A stretch of 6,324 bases of DNA from Kiritimatiellales bacterium (GTDB lineage: Bacteria > Verrucomicrobiota > Kiritimatiellia > Kiritimatiellales > Pontiellaceae). Of this stretch, positions 5,135-6,324 are shown piece by piece (positions within the stretch are counted from its first letter, which is position 1; each line of letters starts with the position of its first letter). Below the pieces are notes generated by a model that worked only from the letters and a program-made list of their open reading frames with translations, ran no database searches and was not told the origin of the DNA. Location: positions 1-6,324 of the forward strand of contig WFRA01000105.1 in NCBI GenBank assembly GCA_015486775.1. The letters run 5' to 3'. The position numbers and the translations under genes are program-made.

Positions 5135-6324
5135 ATGAACGCGAGAATCCTGAAAACCTACTGGGTTGATGTCCTTGGCTGCAAGGTGAACCAATACGAT
5201 GCCCGGCAGATTGCCCAGCTACTCGAACGCTATGGCCTGCACCAAGCCGAAGCGCCGGAGCAGGCCGACTTGGTCGTAGTTCACACCTGCGGGGTGACGG
5301 CCGCCGCCGCCCAAAAGTCGCGCCAGACGATCCGCCGGATGCAGCGCGGGAATCCGCTGGCGGAAGTTGTCGTTACGGGTTGCGCGGCGAACGAGGCGCT
5401 CACGAAGACGGCGCTCTCCCCCACCCTGCGCGTACCGGCCGGGGCGGACTGGCTCCAGCATCTGGCCGTGCAGATCGAGCAACTCGAAACGCCGAAATCG
5501 GGTCTTGCCGAAACCATCGAAACCGATGCCTTCGCCGTCGCCGACTTTGGCGATCACACCCGCGCCTTCCTCAAGGTGCAGGATGGCTGTGACATTGGCT
5601 GCACCTACTGCATCGTTCCGCAGCTGCGCAAGGCGCCGCGCGACAAAACCATCGAGGCCGCCGTGGCCGAGGCAACCCAACTGACCCAAAAGGGCTACCG
5701 CGAAATCGTCGTCACCGGCGTGAGCGTTGGGCTCTATGGCCGCACATCCGGCCAATCGCTGGCCGGGCTGCTCCGGCAGCTGCTCCAGGTTCCGGACCTT
5801 GGAAGAATCCGCCTCTCCAGCCTGCATCCCGGCGAGCTGACCAACGAGCTGCTGGAGGTCTGGGCGGCCTCGGGGCGGATCATGCCGCACCTGCACCTCT
5901 CGTTGCAGTCCGGCTCCAACGCCATCTTGCAGGCGATGCGGCGCGGCTACACGGCGGAGGAATATCTGGGTGCGGTGGAGCGCGCCCGCGCCGCGCTCGG
6001 AAACCCCGCCTTCACCACCGATATCATTGTCGGTTTCCCCGGCGAGACCGACCTACACTTTGAAGAGACCCTCGCCTTCTGCAGGCGGGTTGGCTTTTCC
6101 CAGATGCATGTCTTCACCTATTCCCCGCGTCCAGGAACCCTGGCCGCAAAAATGAAACAGCAGGTCAATGGTGCCGTGGCCTCGCAACGGAGCGACCGAC
6201 TGCGCGAACTAGCCAGAGAGATGGCGCTGGAATTCCACCGCCAATTTCTGGGGAGGCAGATCGAGGTGCTGGTCGAACGGGTGGACGGGGACAAGGCCAC
6301 TGGCTATTCCGAACACTATGTCCC
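5135..6324 (+). CDS. mtaB: tRNA t6A37 methylthiotransferase MtaB (3' end beyond window)
   Basis: A radical-SAM methylthiotransferase that adds a methylthio group to C2 of t6A37, making ms2t6A in tRNA-Lys(UUU). The 396 complete codons include an N-terminal UPF0004 domain with auxiliary [4Fe-4S] cysteines C16 (LGCKVNQYD), C52 (HTCGVT) and C83 (TGCAA); a radical-SAM domain with C152, C156 and C159 (GCDIGCTYC), SSLHPGE (228-234), LSLQSGS (255-261) and DIIVGFPGE (296-304); and the start of a TRAM domain (FLGRQIEVLVE, from 371), cut by the edge. LGCKVNQY and TCxVT separate MtaB from MiaB (GCQMN) and RimO. Small departures are HTC for the usual NTC and RKAPRDK where an RG..RS-type sequence is common. 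The start follows from the conserved N-terminus and the 1 nt gap to the upstream gene; there is only a weak AGG-like site, consistent with coupling. Confidence 0.94.
   Translation, partial: MNARILKTYWVDVLGCKVNQYDARQIAQLLERYGLHQAEAPEQADLVVVHTCGVTAAAAQKSRQTIRRMQRGNPLAEVVVTGCAANEALTKTALSPTLRVPAGADWLQHLAVQIEQLETPKSGLAETIETDAFAVADFGDHTRAFLKVQDGCDIGCTYCIVPQLRKAPRDKTIEAAVAEATQLTQKGYREIVVTGVSVGLYGRTSGQSLAGLLRQLLQVPDLGRIRLSSLHPGELTNELLEVWAASGRIMPHLHLSLQSGSNAILQAMRRGYTAEEYLGAVERARAALGNPAFTTDIIVGFPGETDLHFEETLAFCRRVGFSQMHVFTYSPRPGTLAAKMKQQVNGAVASQRSDRLRELAREMALEFHRQFLGRQIEVLVERVDGDKATGYSEHYV

Noticed and set aside
5219..5896. 225-residue minus-strand ORF
   Set aside because: Antisense to mtaB, whose cluster cysteines and radical-SAM motifs are unmistakable on the plus strand.

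Overview
This 6.3 kb window is ordinary-looking chromosomal DNA of moderately high GC content. It most likely comes from a PVC-group bacterium, with Kiritimatiellota (Pontiella-like) my best guess. The guess rests on the secreted leucine-rich-repeat protein, whose C-terminal module (FGFSINGASGQVVVVEAST through DPQWSSYPTRCYRV) I associate with surface proteins of that lineage, and on degenerate 7-8 nt repeat arrays between genes. There is no rRNA, tRNA, insertion sequence or CRISPR array.

The left third reads on the minus strand. A small LPP20-like lipoprotein gene (1642-1073) is followed 70 bp downstream by tsaD (1002 to the window edge), which encodes the t6A37 tRNA-modification enzyme. A promoter-like pair and a strong Shine-Dalgarno site lie in front of the lipoprotein gene, so the two genes could share a transcript. 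A 431 bp divergent intergenic region (1643-2073) follows. It holds two inverted arrays of degenerate octamers, several small stem-loops and a promoter-like pair facing each flanking gene.

The right part reads on the plus strand: a secreted BspA-type LRR protein (2074-3363), a GT4 glycosyltransferase (3432-4643), a short PhnA/YjdM-like zinc-ribbon protein without the family's C-terminal domain (4735-5133), and mtaB (from 5135, cut by the right edge). MtaB is the radical-SAM methylthiotransferase that converts t6A37 to ms2t6A37. The phnA-like stop and the mtaB start are 1 nt apart, which suggests translational coupling.

Two genes, tsaD and mtaB, act successively on the same tRNA nucleotide, but they lie on opposite strands and are separated by surface and envelope genes. 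The LRR protein, lipoprotein and glycosyltransferase suggest cell-envelope functions; nothing shows that they work together. The least ordinary features are the intergenic arrays of 7-8 nt units at four places. Two of these (1028-1060 and 4657-4687) share an almost identical 20 nt core, each in the sense orientation between codirectional genes. I see no clear new defence or metabolic system here.
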